DNA of 6,839 nt from Pseudomonadota bacterium (GTDB taxonomy: Bacteria > Pseudomonadota > Gammaproteobacteria > Burkholderiales > Burkholderiaceae_D), in contig JAEZHR010000120.1 of assembly GCA_023416415.1 (NCBI GenBank), positions 1 through 6,839 of the forward strand. The letters are read 5' to 3'. This document shows positions 1-5,121 of this stretch, one piece after another (position 1 is the stretch's first letter; each line of letters opens with the position of its first letter). A program made the translations under genes and the position numbers. The notes beneath the pieces were generated by a model that did no database searches, was not told where the DNA came from, and was given only the letters and a program-made list of their open reading frames with translations.

Positions 1-1
1 G

Positions 2-124
2 CTGGCGGAGAACCGCGAAATCAGCGCCCATTTCGACAGGGAAGCGCTCGAGAAATTATGCGATCCCGCCAACTACCTGGGCTTGTCCGGTGTAATGGTC
101 GATCGTGTTCTGGCAAGACGGTAA
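2..124 (+). CDS. 3' end of a PcaB-like (3-carboxy-cis,cis-muconate cycloisomerase) gene, partial
   Basis: An open frame enters from the left edge and gives 40 codons ending in TAA; the start lies outside the window. The visible tail reads LEKLCDPANYLGLSGVMVDR, then VLARR. The 'L-DP-NYLG-....-VDRVL' ending is typical of the C-terminal domain of the adenylosuccinate lyase/fumarase superfamily, in particular of PcaB, which cycloisomerises beta-carboxymuconate to gamma-carboxymuconolactone in cytoplasmic protocatechuate degradation. The expected partners pcaD and pcaC do not follow, so if this is pcaB it is the last gene of its cluster in this direction. PurB or another lyase of the superfamily cannot be excluded from so short a piece. 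Superfamily fairly sure, exact enzyme less so. Confidence 0.6.
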   Translation: MAENREISAHFDREALEKLCDPANYLGLSGVMVDRVLARR

Positions 125-463
125 CGCCGGTGCTCTGCCGCTTGCCGTCTCGGCCAGGTTCACGAGGGAGCGATGCAATTGAAGCGGATGCAGTGCCATG
201 CGTTACATCCTTGCATTGCTCGTGCTGCCTCCGGCGACGTGGCATTGTCATATTGCCTGCTGACGCCGGCGACGGTCCTGTTGCGGTTGGTGCATCCGGC
301 GCAGGCGTTGCCACCTTCGGGCACTTGTCGTATCGGTGCACCGCGTGCAAGTGAAAAATCCGACAGATCGCGAGGACGGGAAATGGCCGACTTCAACTGT
401 CCTGCCAGAGCCTGCGCTTCCTGATTTCCTGCAAGGGTGTCCCTATCCCGAATTTTTTCGCGA
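125..463. other. gene-poor stretch after the lyase gene
   Basis: About 340 bases with no ORF that I can assign to a protein family. Short frames exist on both strands but look like ordinary high-GC shadows. The most protein-like piece is at 198-263 (+), ATG to TGA, reading MRYILALLVLPPATWHCHIA then C. It starts like a signal peptide or membrane segment but stops after 21 residues and has no convincing Shine-Dalgarno. A second short frame begins at 173 behind a GGGAG and runs to 424 without recognisable content. No clear rho-independent terminator was seen after the lyase gene. The region may hold a decayed small gene or simply be spacer. Confidence 0.5.
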
Positions 464-967
464 TCAATGCCGCCCCCTGTCCTCGAGATATTCCTTCAGC
501 ACCAGCGCATTGTTGTGCTGCTCATCCTTCGCGCCGAATATCAGCGTCACGCGCTCTTTGCGCATCAGCTCGCGCAGTGGCGAGAGCGCGCCTTCGTTGG
601 ACCGCAATTCATCCCGATATCGCCGCCTGAACTCCTCCCATTTCGCCGGATCATGCGCAAACCAGCTGCGCAACGCCGTCGACGGGGCGAGATCCTTGAG
701 CCAGAGATCAATGCGGGCCTTCGACTTGTCCAGTCCGCGGGGCCACAGGCGGTCGACCAGCACGCGCGTGCCGTCATCTCCGGGCGGCCAGTATGCATGC
801 TTGATCCGAATATTGGCAGCTGCGGCGGGATGCTGAGGTGGGTCGATGCTGACGGCGATCGGGTCGCTGGCGGGAAAGGTCTGCTCAATGGCCTCGTCCA
901 GCAAGGCTTCGAGATGCTGAGGAACAGTGTTGCCCTGCGTGGCGGGGCGATGAGGCGAGGTTGGCAT
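464..967 (-). CDS. DUF488 family (YeaO-like) protein with N-terminal extension
   Basis: The product is 167 aa. The chosen ATG (965-967) has CCGGAG six bases upstream; in-frame starts at 988 and 1084 lack a clear ribosome site, and the latter would overlap the upstream stress gene. Residues 52-165 form a complete DUF488/YeaO-type domain: IRIKHAY at 53-59, DDGTRVLVDRLWPRGL at 64-79, then WLKDLAPS, WFAHDPAKWEEFRRRY and a C-terminal TLIFGAKDEQHNNALVLKEY. The family is small, soluble and cytoplasmic, with no established biochemical function. Residues 18-41 carry an additional segment, LEALLDEAIEQTFPASDPIA, absent from plain YeaO proteins, joined by an Ala/Pro linker. The gene follows the universal stress protein gene by 91 nt in the same direction, so a shared stress transcript is plausible. 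Family assignment is secure; function is unknown. Confidence 0.88.
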   Translation of the reverse strand: MPTSPHRPATQGNTVPQHLEALLDEAIEQTFPASDPIAVSIDPPQHPAAAANIRIKHAYWPPGDDGTRVLVDRLWPRGLDKSKARIDLWLKDLAPSTALRSWFAHDPAKWEEFRRRYRDELRSNEGALSPLRELMRKERVTLIFGAKDEQHNNALVLKEYLEDRGRH

Positions 968-973
968 GATGCG

Positions 974-977
974 CTCC
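974..977 (-). promoter_or_regulatory. Shine-Dalgarno deciding the DUF488 start
   Basis: Read on the minus strand this is GGAG within CCGGAG, six bases before the ATG at 967. It favours this start over the in-frame ATG at 988, which is preceded only by CCAAGCGCTGC. Confidence 0.55.
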
Positions 978-1058
978 GGAGTTGACATGCAGCGCTTGGA
1001 TTGCGCGCGTATCCGGGCGTTCAGCGTGACTTGCTGCGGAGAGCGATCTTGCGGCAGG

Positions 1059-1709
1059 TCAGGCCGGTACCACCAGGACGTCAACGTCTAGCGCACGGTG
1101 CAGCCGCCATTCCGTGCCGCCAAGCAGCAGGGCCTCGGCACGCGAGGCATGGCGTTGGCCGAGCACGACAAGGTCAGACTGCATCTGACGGGCATAGCTG
1201 GCGGTAACAACGTCGAGGTTGCCGTGGCGGACCACAACCGATACGAGGTCATGTGCGATGTCGAGCTGCCGTATCAATGCCGTCATCCTTGCCAGCAAGG
1301 CATCGCGGCTTTCGATCAGCGAGGCGGTCGAAACCGTGCGCGCAAAGCCGGACATGCCGGACAGGGCATCGCTTCGCGAGAAGGTCGCGAGGAAGGCAAG
1401 CGGAGCGAACATTCGGGCGGCCAGACGCGCGGCGGCAAGTGACGAAGGTGAGAAATCGACCGGCACCAGCACACGCCTGTAGAGTGCGCGCGGCTGCGTG
1501 GCGCACAGCAGGAGCGGCTCGGACGCCGCGCGCAGGCGTGTCTCCGCCTTCCGCCGTACGGCCACCCGCTGCAACAGCTTGCCGCGGGTGGAAACCCAGT
1601 GCCAGGGCCAGCTCGCACATTCGGGCTGGATTGTGCGAAGTGCGGCAGCGCTGGACATCGCCGGCAGGAGAGCGTGGGGAGCGTGAAACGATGTACCGGA
1701 GCGCGACAT
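1059..1709 (-). CDS. universal stress protein (UspA family), first domain truncated
   Basis: The product is 216 aa. The ATG at 1707-1709 sits six bases behind a perfect AGGAGG, which fixes the start. Residues 77-215 make a full Usp alpha/beta domain: YRRVLVPVDFSPSS opens it (Asp85 in strand 1), DLVSVVVRHGN is central, and SDLVVLGQRH followed by DVDVLVVPA closes it. The usual ATP-binding pattern G-2x-G-9x-G-(S/T) reads G184-QR-H187-9x-G-G-T, so the second glycine is His and nucleotide binding is doubtful. Residues 42-70 (GKLLQRVAVRRKAETRLRAA, then SEPLLLC) resemble the closing helix and strand of a preceding Usp domain, while residues 1-41 match nothing I know. Tandem Usp proteins are usually about 280 aa, so most of the first domain seems lost. 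The gene is divergent from an AraC regulator and upstream of the DUF488 gene. Cytoplasmic stress role inferred from family. Confidence 0.85.
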   Translation of the reverse strand: MSRSGTSFHAPHALLPAMSSAAALRTIQPECASWPWHWVSTRGKLLQRVAVRRKAETRLRAASEPLLLCATQPRALYRRVLVPVDFSPSSLAAARLAARMFAPLAFLATFSRSDALSGMSGFARTVSTASLIESRDALLARMTALIRQLDIAHDLVSVVVRHGNLDVVTASYARQMQSDLVVLGQRHASRAEALLLGGTEWRLHRALDVDVLVVPA

Positions 1710-1715
1710 GACGGA

Positions 1716-1721
1716 CCTCCT
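1716..1721 (-). promoter_or_regulatory. strong ribosome binding site of the universal stress protein gene
   Basis: A perfect AGGAGG on the minus strand, six bases from the ATG at 1709. It shows that the short, atypical N-terminus of this Usp protein is the real one and not a mis-called start. Confidence 0.8.
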
Positions 1722-1735
1722 GACGGTTGCAGTCG

Positions 1736-1754
1736 TCGCTGCAGCGTGCAGCGA
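1736..1754. promoter_or_regulatory. 19-bp inverted repeat in the divergent usp/araC spacer, putative operator
   Basis: The sequence TCGCTGCAGCGTGCAGCGA has perfect 8-bp arms around a 3-base centre. It also contains the tandem heptamer TGCAGCG-TGCAGCG (1740-1753). It lies between the divergent starts at 1709 and 1805, just upstream of a TTGACG at 1755-1760 that could be a -35 element for the plus-strand gene, although no good -10 follows at 17 bases. AraC proteins usually bind direct repeats, so the tandem heptamer may be the more relevant element. Regulatory role is inferred from position and symmetry only. Confidence 0.4.
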
Positions 1755-1804
1755 TTGACGCTACAGTACGGCAGCGCAGAGAGTGTGTTTATCGCCAATC
1801 GGAT

Positions 1805-2614
1805 ATGCAATATCGCCAGACAGACATCAGCCACGCCACGGAAGCGGAATTGCGCGCGTTGAAGGCCCTGCCGCGTCCGGTCTTCGGCCATGCCTCGGCG
1901 TTGCCCAATCGCGCCATCGGGCGGCAGCACAGTCATCCCTGGGCGCAGCTGTCGTATGCGATCGAGGGCGTGATCGAAGTCGTGACCGATGCCGGCCGCT
2001 TCGTGGCGCCGCCGATGTTCGCGGTATGGATTCCGGCCGGTGTGTCACACGGCGTGCATTGTTCGCAGCAGACCACCATCCGAAGCCTCTACATTGACCC
2101 GCAGGCCTTGCCGTGGCAACGACCGCAATGTCAGGTGATCGCGGTCACGCTGCTGCTGCGCGAGCTGATCCGCGAATTCTCCGAGGCGGTGGTCGAATAC
2201 GACGAAGCAGGGCCGACCGGTCGCCTGGTGGCGGTATTGCTGGATCAGCTGCTCGGCGCGCCGGATGTCGGCTTGATGCTTCCCTGGCCGCAGGATGCGC
2301 GCTTGCATCGCATCTGCCGCGAGCTGCAGGCACGGCCCGACTGCACGAAGACCCTGGCCGACTACGCGCGCGTGCTGAATGTGTCGGAACGCACGCTGAG
2401 CCGCCTGTTCCTGCGCCAGACCGGTTTGAGCTTTCGCCTGTGGCGCCAGCGTCTGCGCCTGCTTTGCGCGTTGCCGCAGCTGGCACGCGGCGCGCGCGTG
2501 ACCGACGTGGCGATCGCCTGCGGCTACGACAGCATGTCGGCCTTCATTGCGGCGTTTCGGGAACAACTGGGCATCACGCCGGGCCAGTTCATGGCCGAGC
2601 GCGGCAGCGCTTGA
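1805..2614 (+). CDS. AraC family transcriptional regulator with N-terminal cupin domain
   Basis: The product is 269 aa. The ATG at 1805 was chosen because similarity to the family begins soon after it; a longer frame to 1727 would need a TTG codon. The ribosome site is weak. Residues 25-100 form a cupin-like sensor with the conserved GRQHSHPWAQLSYAIEGVIE (His42, His44) and a WIPAGVSHGV strand. Residues 165-265 form the two-HTH AraC DNA-binding domain: helix-turn-helix 1 around TLADYARVLNVSERTLSRLF (183-202) and helix-turn-helix 2 around VTDVAIACGYDSMSAFIAAF (232-251), ending in GITPGQF. Relatives of this architecture often control a divergent efflux or metabolic gene; here the divergent gene is a universal stress protein. 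The effector is unknown. A nearby inverted repeat (1736-1754) may be its own operator. Confidence 0.9.
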   Translation: MQYRQTDISHATEAELRALKALPRPVFGHASALPNRAIGRQHSHPWAQLSYAIEGVIEVVTDAGRFVAPPMFAVWIPAGVSHGVHCSQQTTIRSLYIDPQALPWQRPQCQVIAVTLLLRELIREFSEAVVEYDEAGPTGRLVAVLLDQLLGAPDVGLMLPWPQDARLHRICRELQARPDCTKTLADYARVLNVSERTLSRLFLRQTGLSFRLWRQRLRLLCALPQLARGARVTDVAIACGYDSMSAFIAAFREQLGITPGQFMAERGSA

Positions 2615-2615
2615 G

Positions 2616-2644
2616 GCGCCCGGCTGTGGCGAGGACCGGTGCGC
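2616..2644 (+). terminator. bulged GC-rich hairpin after the AraC gene, possible terminator
   Basis: Two bases after the stop codon, GCGCCCGG (2616-2623) pairs with CCGG-T-GCGC (2636-2644): eight pairs, one bulged T, and a 12-base loop. No T-tract follows, so it is not a classical intrinsic terminator; it could stabilise the 3' end or aid Rho-dependent ending between the convergent genes. A weaker hairpin, TGCAC/GTGCA, lies at 2660-2678. Confidence 0.35.
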
Positions 2645-2722
2645 AGAAGAAGCAAGCCCTGCACGGCGACCGGGTGCACGCATGCAGTTCCGGCCAGACC
2701 GCCGCTCTTGAAACTCGTCGAC

Positions 2723-4150
2723 TCAGATCGTGCGCGAGAAGGGCACGCGCTGCAGCGCCGTGTCGCGCGGCAGGCCGAGATAGCGGTCGAACACCATGCA
2801 GATGTTGCGGATCACCAGCCGCCCCAGCGGCGTGACCGTGATGCCGTCGGCTTCGCGCACCAGCAGTCCGGCCGCTTCGAATTCTTCCAGGCGCGCCAGT
2901 TCCTTCGCAAAGTAATCGTCGAACACGATGCCGTGTGTCGCTTCGATCGCACGCTTGTCGAGTACGAAGTGGCAGATCAGGGCCTGGATCACGTCGCGCC
3001 GCAGCAGGTCGTCGGCATTGAGCTGCATGCCGCGAATGACCGGCAGGCCGCCCTGATCGAGCCGCTCGTAATACTTCGCCACGCTCTTTTCGTTCTGGCT
3101 GTAGGCGCCGCCGAGCGAGCTGATGGCGGATACGCCGAAGGCCAGCATGTCGCATTCCGCGTGCGTCGAATAGCCCTGGAAGTTGCGCTGCAGCCGGCCT
3201 TCGCCCAGCGCGCGTGCGAGATCGTCGCCGGGCTTGGCGAAGTGGTCCATGCCGATGTAGACGTAGCCGGCCTCGGTCAGGCGGTTGATGCACAGCGCCA
3301 GCATCTGCAGCTTGACCTCGGGCGCAGGCAGGTCGGCATCGACGATCAGTGTCTGCGCCTTGAACAGCTGCGGCATGTGCGCATAGCTGTAGATCGAGAT
3401 GCGATCCGGATCGGCCGCGATGACCTTGTCCAGCGTCTCGTGCATGGTGGCCAGGCTCTGCTGCGGCAGCCCGTAGATCAGATCCACCGACAGCGAGTGA
3501 AAGCCTGCTTCGCGCGCGGCGCGGATCGCGGCCAGCGTCATTGCCTCCGGCTGGATGCGGTTCACCGCCTTCTGCACTTCGGCATTGAAATCCTGCACGC
3601 CCAGACTGATGCGGTTGAAGCCCTGGCGGCGCAGGCTGAGGATGCGCTCGCGGTCCACGGTGCGCGGGTCGATCTCGATCGAGTATTCGCCTTCGTCTTC
3701 ACTCGCGAAGTTGAAGTGCGCGCGCAGGAAGGCGATCAGCTCGCCCATCTGCGCGTCACTCAGGTAAGTTGGCGTGCCGCCGCCGAAATGCAGTTGCTCG
3801 ACGCGCGCCTCGGGCGGCAGCAGCTTCACCTGGCGTTCGATTTCCAGCTTCAGGTAGCGCAGATATTCGACGGCCTTGTCGTGCTCGCGCGTGATGACCT
3901 TGTTGCAGGCGCAGTAGTAGCAGAGCGATTCGCAGTAGGGGATGTGGATGTAGAGCGAAAGCGGGCGACGCTCCGGCGTGCCCTGTGCGCGCGCGACTGC
4001 CGCGCGGTAGTGGGCTTCGGAAAACTGCGGCGAGAAGCGGTCGGCGGACGGATAGGAGGTATAGCGCGGGCCCTGCTGGTTCAGGCGCTGCAGGACGTCG
4101 GCATCGAGCGCGAGGGGCGGGATGGACAGGCTGTCTGGAGAGGCTTGCAT
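2723..4150 (-). CDS. hemN: oxygen-independent coproporphyrinogen III oxidase (HemN)
   Basis: The product is 475 aa, close to the 457 aa of E. coli HemN. This radical SAM enzyme decarboxylates two propionates of coproporphyrinogen III to give protoporphyrinogen IX in anaerobic haem synthesis, in the cytoplasm. The 4Fe-4S motif is present as C73-x3-C77-x2-C80-x-C82 (PYCESLCYYCAC), followed by FGGGTPTYL (122-130) for SAM binding, NRISLGVQDF (179-188), VDLIYGLP (222-229) and QGYSTHAECD (325-334); the N-terminal GPRYTSYPSADRF (27-39) is typical of true HemN and not of HemW. The ATG at 4150 fits the family length; a TTG at 4225 would add 25 unconserved residues. Neither start has a good Shine-Dalgarno. 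It is the last gene of a minus-strand cluster behind the SirB2 gene (117-nt gap) and lacks an FNR box of its own, so the promoter near 4820 probably serves it. Confidence 0.97.
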   Translation of the reverse strand: MQASPDSLSIPPLALDADVLQRLNQQGPRYTSYPSADRFSPQFSEAHYRAAVARAQGTPERRPLSLYIHIPYCESLCYYCACNKVITREHDKAVEYLRYLKLEIERQVKLLPPEARVEQLHFGGGTPTYLSDAQMGELIAFLRAHFNFASEDEGEYSIEIDPRTVDRERILSLRRQGFNRISLGVQDFNAEVQKAVNRIQPEAMTLAAIRAAREAGFHSLSVDLIYGLPQQSLATMHETLDKVIAADPDRISIYSYAHMPQLFKAQTLIVDADLPAPEVKLQMLALCINRLTEAGYVYIGMDHFAKPGDDLARALGEGRLQRNFQGYSTHAECDMLAFGVSAISSLGGAYSQNEKSVAKYYERLDQGGLPVIRGMQLNADDLLRRDVIQALICHFVLDKRAIEATHGIVFDDYFAKELARLEEFEAAGLLVREADGITVTPLGRLVIRNICMVFDRYLGLPRDTALQRVPFSRTI

Positions 4151-4212
4151 GTGCGTTGTGCGGATGTCATTGGGACGCGAACTTGCCGCGTGGATTGTCC
4201 TGGCTCGAGCGC

Positions 4213-4224
4213 TGCCGTTCGGCA
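4213..4224 (-). other. small inverted repeat in the hemN leader
   Basis: TGCCG-TT-CGGCA, perfect 5-bp arms with a 2-base centre, in the SirB2-hemN gap. A second weak pair, CCGGC (4247-4251) with GCCGG (4262-4266), lies just after the SirB2 stop and could form a poor hairpin without a T-tract. Either could mark processing or partial termination between the genes; neither is convincing alone. Confidence 0.25.
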
Positions 4225-4267
4225 AATTGTCGGCACCCGAAGATTTCCGGCCTGTCGCAAAGCCGGC

Positions 4268-4633
4268 TCAGCCGAAGATGAACGGCGAGCGGGTCAGCGC
4301 GACGCCGGCGATATAAAGAAAGCTTGCCAGGGCTGCCAGCCAGGCCAGCATGCGCCCGCGCCTGAGTGCGACGGTGCCCAGCCCGATGTAGGCCAGCAGC
4401 GCGACCACCTTGGCCGTCAGCCAGGCTTGCTGGCCCGGATACTGCGCACTTGCCACCACGAGCACGATCGCCGCCAGCAGCAGGCAGGAATCGATTGCGT
4501 GCGGCAGTACGCGTGCCCAGCCGCGTTGCAGCAGTTGTGACTCGAACAGCATCCACAGCCCGCGCACGAAGAAGAAGATGCCGCTCAATGCGGCAAAGCC
4601 GACGTGCAGGTGCTTGACGGCCAGGTATTCCAT
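4268..4633 (-). CDS. SirB2 family integral membrane protein
   Basis: The product is 121 aa, the usual length for this family of small inner-membrane proteins, named after a Salmonella locus that raised invasion-gene expression; its molecular function is unknown. Four hydrophobic segments are visible at about residues 8-27, 46-63, 71-90 and 95-113. Family marks are KHLH near the start, the FFVRGLWML stretch (21-29), LPHAIDSCLLL (43-53) at the head of helix 2, and WLTAKV (71-76). The ATG at 4633 lies 11 bases after the stop of the 47-aa ORF and has no clear Shine-Dalgarno, which suggests translational coupling. The gene is upstream of hemN in the same direction, so a membrane role linked to haem supply or anaerobic growth is possible but only inferred. 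Confidence 0.87.
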   Translation of the reverse strand: MEYLAVKHLHVGFAALSGIFFFVRGLWMLFESQLLQRGWARVLPHAIDSCLLLAAIVLVVASAQYPGQQAWLTAKVVALLAYIGLGTVALRRGRMLAWLAALASFLYIAGVALTRSPFIFG

Positions 4634-4644
4634 GTTCGGGTGTC

Positions 4645-4788
4645 TCAGCGTGCGCGCTGGCGCGTGCCCGGCAGGCAGGCGTCGGCGACTGCCAGCGGCA
4701 CGCCGGTCAACTGCATCAGAAGCCAGGCCATGCGTTCCAGCCAGTTGCCCTGGCGCAGCGCGGAGGGGTTGAGCAGTTTTTCGTTCAT
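4645..4788 (-). CDS. 47-aa small hydrophobic protein, function unknown
   Basis: A short ORF starting MNEKLLNPSALRQGNWLERM and ending in TRQRAR. The ATG at 4786-4788 has GGAAG five bases upstream. The frame continues open upstream to 5304, but an in-frame ATG at 4824 would lie at or before the predicted transcription start, so the short form is preferred. Residues 20-38 (MAWLLMQLTGVPLAVADAC) are hydrophobic enough for one membrane segment, with a charged N-terminal part and a basic tail; a periplasmic or secreted product is an alternative. It is the first ORF behind the FNR-type promoter and lies 11 nt before SirB2, so it may act as a leader that couples SirB2 translation or as a small membrane partner. 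I recognise no family. Reality of the gene rests on position, ribosome site and spacing. Confidence 0.55.
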   Translation of the reverse strand: MNEKLLNPSALRQGNWLERMAWLLMQLTGVPLAVADACLPGTRQRAR

Positions 4789-4809
4789 CGCGGCTTCCGT
4801 TCGATCTCT

Positions 4810-4839
4810 GATGCGTTGACGCATCCTAACGTCGACGTT
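4810..4839. repeat. inverted repeat and palindrome flanking the -10 of the hemN cluster promoter
   Basis: GATGCGT-TG-ACGCATC (4810-4825) has perfect 7-bp arms around two bases, and AACGTCGACGTT (4828-4839) is a perfect 12-bp palindrome. They sit either side of, and overlap, the proposed TAGGAT -10 element and the start site. Such symmetry fits binding sites for dimeric regulators acting as repressors or anti-activators; the function is inferred from position. Confidence 0.4.
4823..4828 (-). promoter_or_regulatory. -10 element of the predicted FNR-dependent promoter
   Basis: On the minus strand the hexamer is TAGGAT, four of six matches to TATAAT. It begins 23 bases after the FNR-type box, within one base of the spacing expected for a class II promoter with the box centred near -41.5. 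The start of transcription would fall near 4817, about 30 bases before the 47-aa ORF. Confidence 0.5.
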
Positions 4840-4851
4840 TGCCGCACGAAC

Positions 4852-4865
4852 ATGATCCAGGTCAA
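4852..4865 (-). promoter_or_regulatory. FNR/Anr-type binding site upstream of the small ORF-SirB2-hemN cluster
   Basis: The minus strand reads TTGACCTGGATCAT, eight of ten matches to the TTGAT-N4-ATCAA consensus of FNR, Anr and Dnr proteins. hemN is a well known target of these oxygen-sensing activators in proteobacteria. The site lies 64 bases upstream of the 47-aa ORF start, with a -10 at the right distance, and no other such site was seen upstream of hemN itself. Activation under low oxygen is inferred. Confidence 0.65.
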
Positions 4866-4938
4866 CTTGCTGCGAATCGCGCTTCGGCATGGATGCGGGC
4901 GCTTGTATATCCGTCATTCCGAATTTGAGCGAATTGAT

Positions 4939-5026
4939 TGAAGCACCGGCGTGGGGGCAACCAGATGGCTTTCCTGTTCGAGTCCCCTGCGGGAGACGGA
5001 AGCGTCCCGATCGCTTTGGTGCTTCA
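4939..5026. repeat. long-looped inverted repeat with internal bulged hairpin, possible structured RNA
   Basis: TGAAGCACC (4939-4947) and GGTGCTTCA (5018-5026) are perfect 9-bp inverted arms 70 bases apart. Inside, CGGG-AG-ACG (4990-4998) pairs with CGT-CCCG (5003-5009) across a GAAG loop, giving seven pairs with a two-base bulge. The whole 88-base block could fold as one RNA on either strand, or be a small palindromic insertion, though no flanking target duplication is visible. It ends about 95 bases before the GTG of the GNAT-like gene, so a leader structure is another possibility. Confidence 0.35.
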
Positions 5027-5109
5027 CAGTGGCTATGGCTTGAACTTTTGGTTTCCGGTTGCCACTCAACACAAACTGATAACAACATGATGCCGGCACG
5101 CCGGGAGCA

Positions 5110-5115
5110 AGGAGG
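5110..5115 (+). promoter_or_regulatory. strong ribosome binding site of the GNAT-like gene
   Basis: Perfect AGGAGG (within AAGGAGG), six bases before a GTG start at 5122. It supports translation of a gene that would otherwise be doubtful, and decides the non-ATG start. Confidence 0.75.
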
Positions 5116-5121
5116 CGCATT

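Larger units (their letters stand above)
4789..5121. other. 333-base divergent intergenic region
   Basis: This gap holds the promoter of the minus-strand hemN cluster (4823-4865), two short symmetric sequences at 4810-4839, a structured inverted-repeat block at 4939-5026, and the ribosome binding site of the plus-strand GNAT-like gene at 5110-5115. Parts of it, such as 4910-4945 and 5040-5095, look richer in A and T than the flanking genes. The short frames here show no recognisable protein. A convincing sigma-70 promoter for the plus-strand gene was not found; TTGAAC at 5040-5045 is a possible -35 without a good -10. Confidence 0.6.

Noticed and set aside
1727..1804. N-terminal extension of the cupin AraC regulator.
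   Set aside because: It requires a TTG start inside the divergent spacer and adds 26 residues without family similarity; the ATG at 1805 is simpler.
4151..4225. 25-residue N-terminal extension of HemN from a TTG.
   Set aside because: No ribosome site, atypical residues, and the HemN family length is already met from the ATG at 4150.
2639..4540. A 633-codon open frame on the plus strand, antisense to hemN and SirB2.
   Set aside because: hemN on the other strand has all radical SAM motifs; the antisense frame is open because of high-GC codon bias, its product shows no recognisable domain, and it runs over two real genes.
4969..4992. TTCGAGT in 'CTGTTCGAGTCCCCTGCGG' resembles a tRNA T-loop.
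   Set aside because: The bases before it do not pair with those after it to make a five-pair T stem, and no acceptor, D or anticodon arm fits around it.
4939..5026. The inverted repeat read as a miniature transposable element.
   Set aside because: No direct target duplication flanks the arms, and there is no second copy in the window; kept only as a structured repeat.
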